Shown here piece by piece: positions 5,918 through 6,250 of a stretch of 6,250 bases of DNA (position 1 is the stretch's first letter; each line of letters begins with the position of its first letter). Under the pieces are notes generated by a model, which was not told the DNA's origin, did no database searches, and was given only the letters and a program-made list of their open reading frames with translations. The stretch covers positions 1 to 6,250 of the forward strand of contig CADBOW010000210.1 in NCBI GenBank assembly GCA_902796375.1. Direction: 5' to 3'. The DNA is from an uncultured Lachnospiraceae bacterium (GTDB lineage: Bacteria > Bacillota > Clostridia > Lachnospirales > Lachnospiraceae). Made by a program: the position numbers and the translations under genes.

Positions 5918-6250
5918 TTATTTTGTTCCAAGCGCACCGCGGATATCATCCAGCATATCCACAACCGCCTGACGGGACGCATCTGCAAAATGCGCCTCTC
6001 CGAACTTACTGTATTCCGACTTGGTATGTGCTGCAATGATGCCTCTGGAAGAATTGACGATGGCTCCCAGTCCGTCCTCATTGAAGAAATCCACCAGATC
6101 CTTTCCCTGTCCGCCCTGTGCACCGTAGCCCGGTACCAGGATATAGGTTTTGGGCATCAGCTTGCGCAGGATTCTTCCCTGTTCCGGGTAGGTTGCTCCC
6201 ACTACGGCTCCCACATTACTGTAGTCACCGTCCATGGAGGTTTCGCCCCA
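5918..6250 (-). CDS. pyrF: Orotidine 5'-phosphate decarboxylase, C-terminal part (runs off right edge)
   Basis: The last 110 residues of the enzyme that decarboxylates OMP to UMP, the final step of de novo pyrimidine synthesis. The frame is open to the right edge and begins WGETSMDGDYSNVGAVVGAT. Diagnostic stretches are VGAVVGATYP (visible residues 13-22), LVPGYGAQGG (38-47), which binds the phosphate, and GAIVNSSRGII (62-72). The long VGAVVGAT to PGYGAQGG to NSSRGI pattern is that of the type 2 PyrF family, whose members are about 270-310 residues, so roughly the first two thirds are missing here. The catalytic Lys-Asp cluster lies in that missing part and cannot be checked. The ORF ends in LGTK and a TAA stop 24 bases before pyrK, so it is part of the pyrF-pyrK-pyrD unit. 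Confidence 0.95.
   Translation of the reverse strand, partial: WGETSMDGDYSNVGAVVGATYPEQGRILRKLMPKTYILVPGYGAQGGQGKDLVDFFNEDGLGAIVNSSRGIIAAHTKSEYSKFGEAHFADASRQAVVDMLDDIRGALGTK

Overview
All recognisable genes in this window lie on the minus strand, so the biological order runs from the right edge to the left: pyrF (C-terminal part) - pyrK - pyrD - small membrane protein - long M29-type aminopeptidase - deoB - EF-G-like GTPase (N-terminal part). Gaps between genes are at most about 45 bases and two junctions overlap. No minus-strand terminator or convincing promoter is visible, so the whole window could be read as one transcript whose promoter lies beyond the right edge. No stretch over 300 bases lacks a gene. 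I see no RNA genes, mobile elements, CRISPR or long repeats.

The organism is most likely a Clostridia member of the Firmicutes, probably Lachnospiraceae. The reasons are the class 1B dihydroorotate dehydrogenase pair (PyrD with PyrK), the pyrF-pyrK-pyrD order, purine-rich GGAGG-type ribosome binding sites, and an EF-G paralogue and small three-helix membrane protein of types I associate with that family. This is inferred from protein character, not from a marker gene.

Right part (4209-6250): late de novo pyrimidine synthesis. PyrD and PyrK form the NAD-dependent dihydroorotate dehydrogenase that makes orotate; PyrF decarboxylates OMP to UMP. PyrE, which acts between them and often follows pyrD in Clostridia, is not present here.

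Middle (1707-4163): a GTG-started three-helix membrane protein of unknown function, then a 701-residue protein. The C-terminal ~440 residues of the latter look like an M29 metallo-aminopeptidase, while the first ~250 residues are an extension I cannot assign.

Left part (1-1710): phosphopentomutase DeoB, which links nucleoside salvage to ribose-5-phosphate and hence to the PRPP used by pyrimidine synthesis. It is followed closely by an EF-G-like GTPase whose G3 and G4 motifs differ from canonical EF-G. The window is mostly housekeeping metabolism. The least explained items are the aminopeptidase extension, the membrane protein beside it, and the divergent EF-G paralogue.
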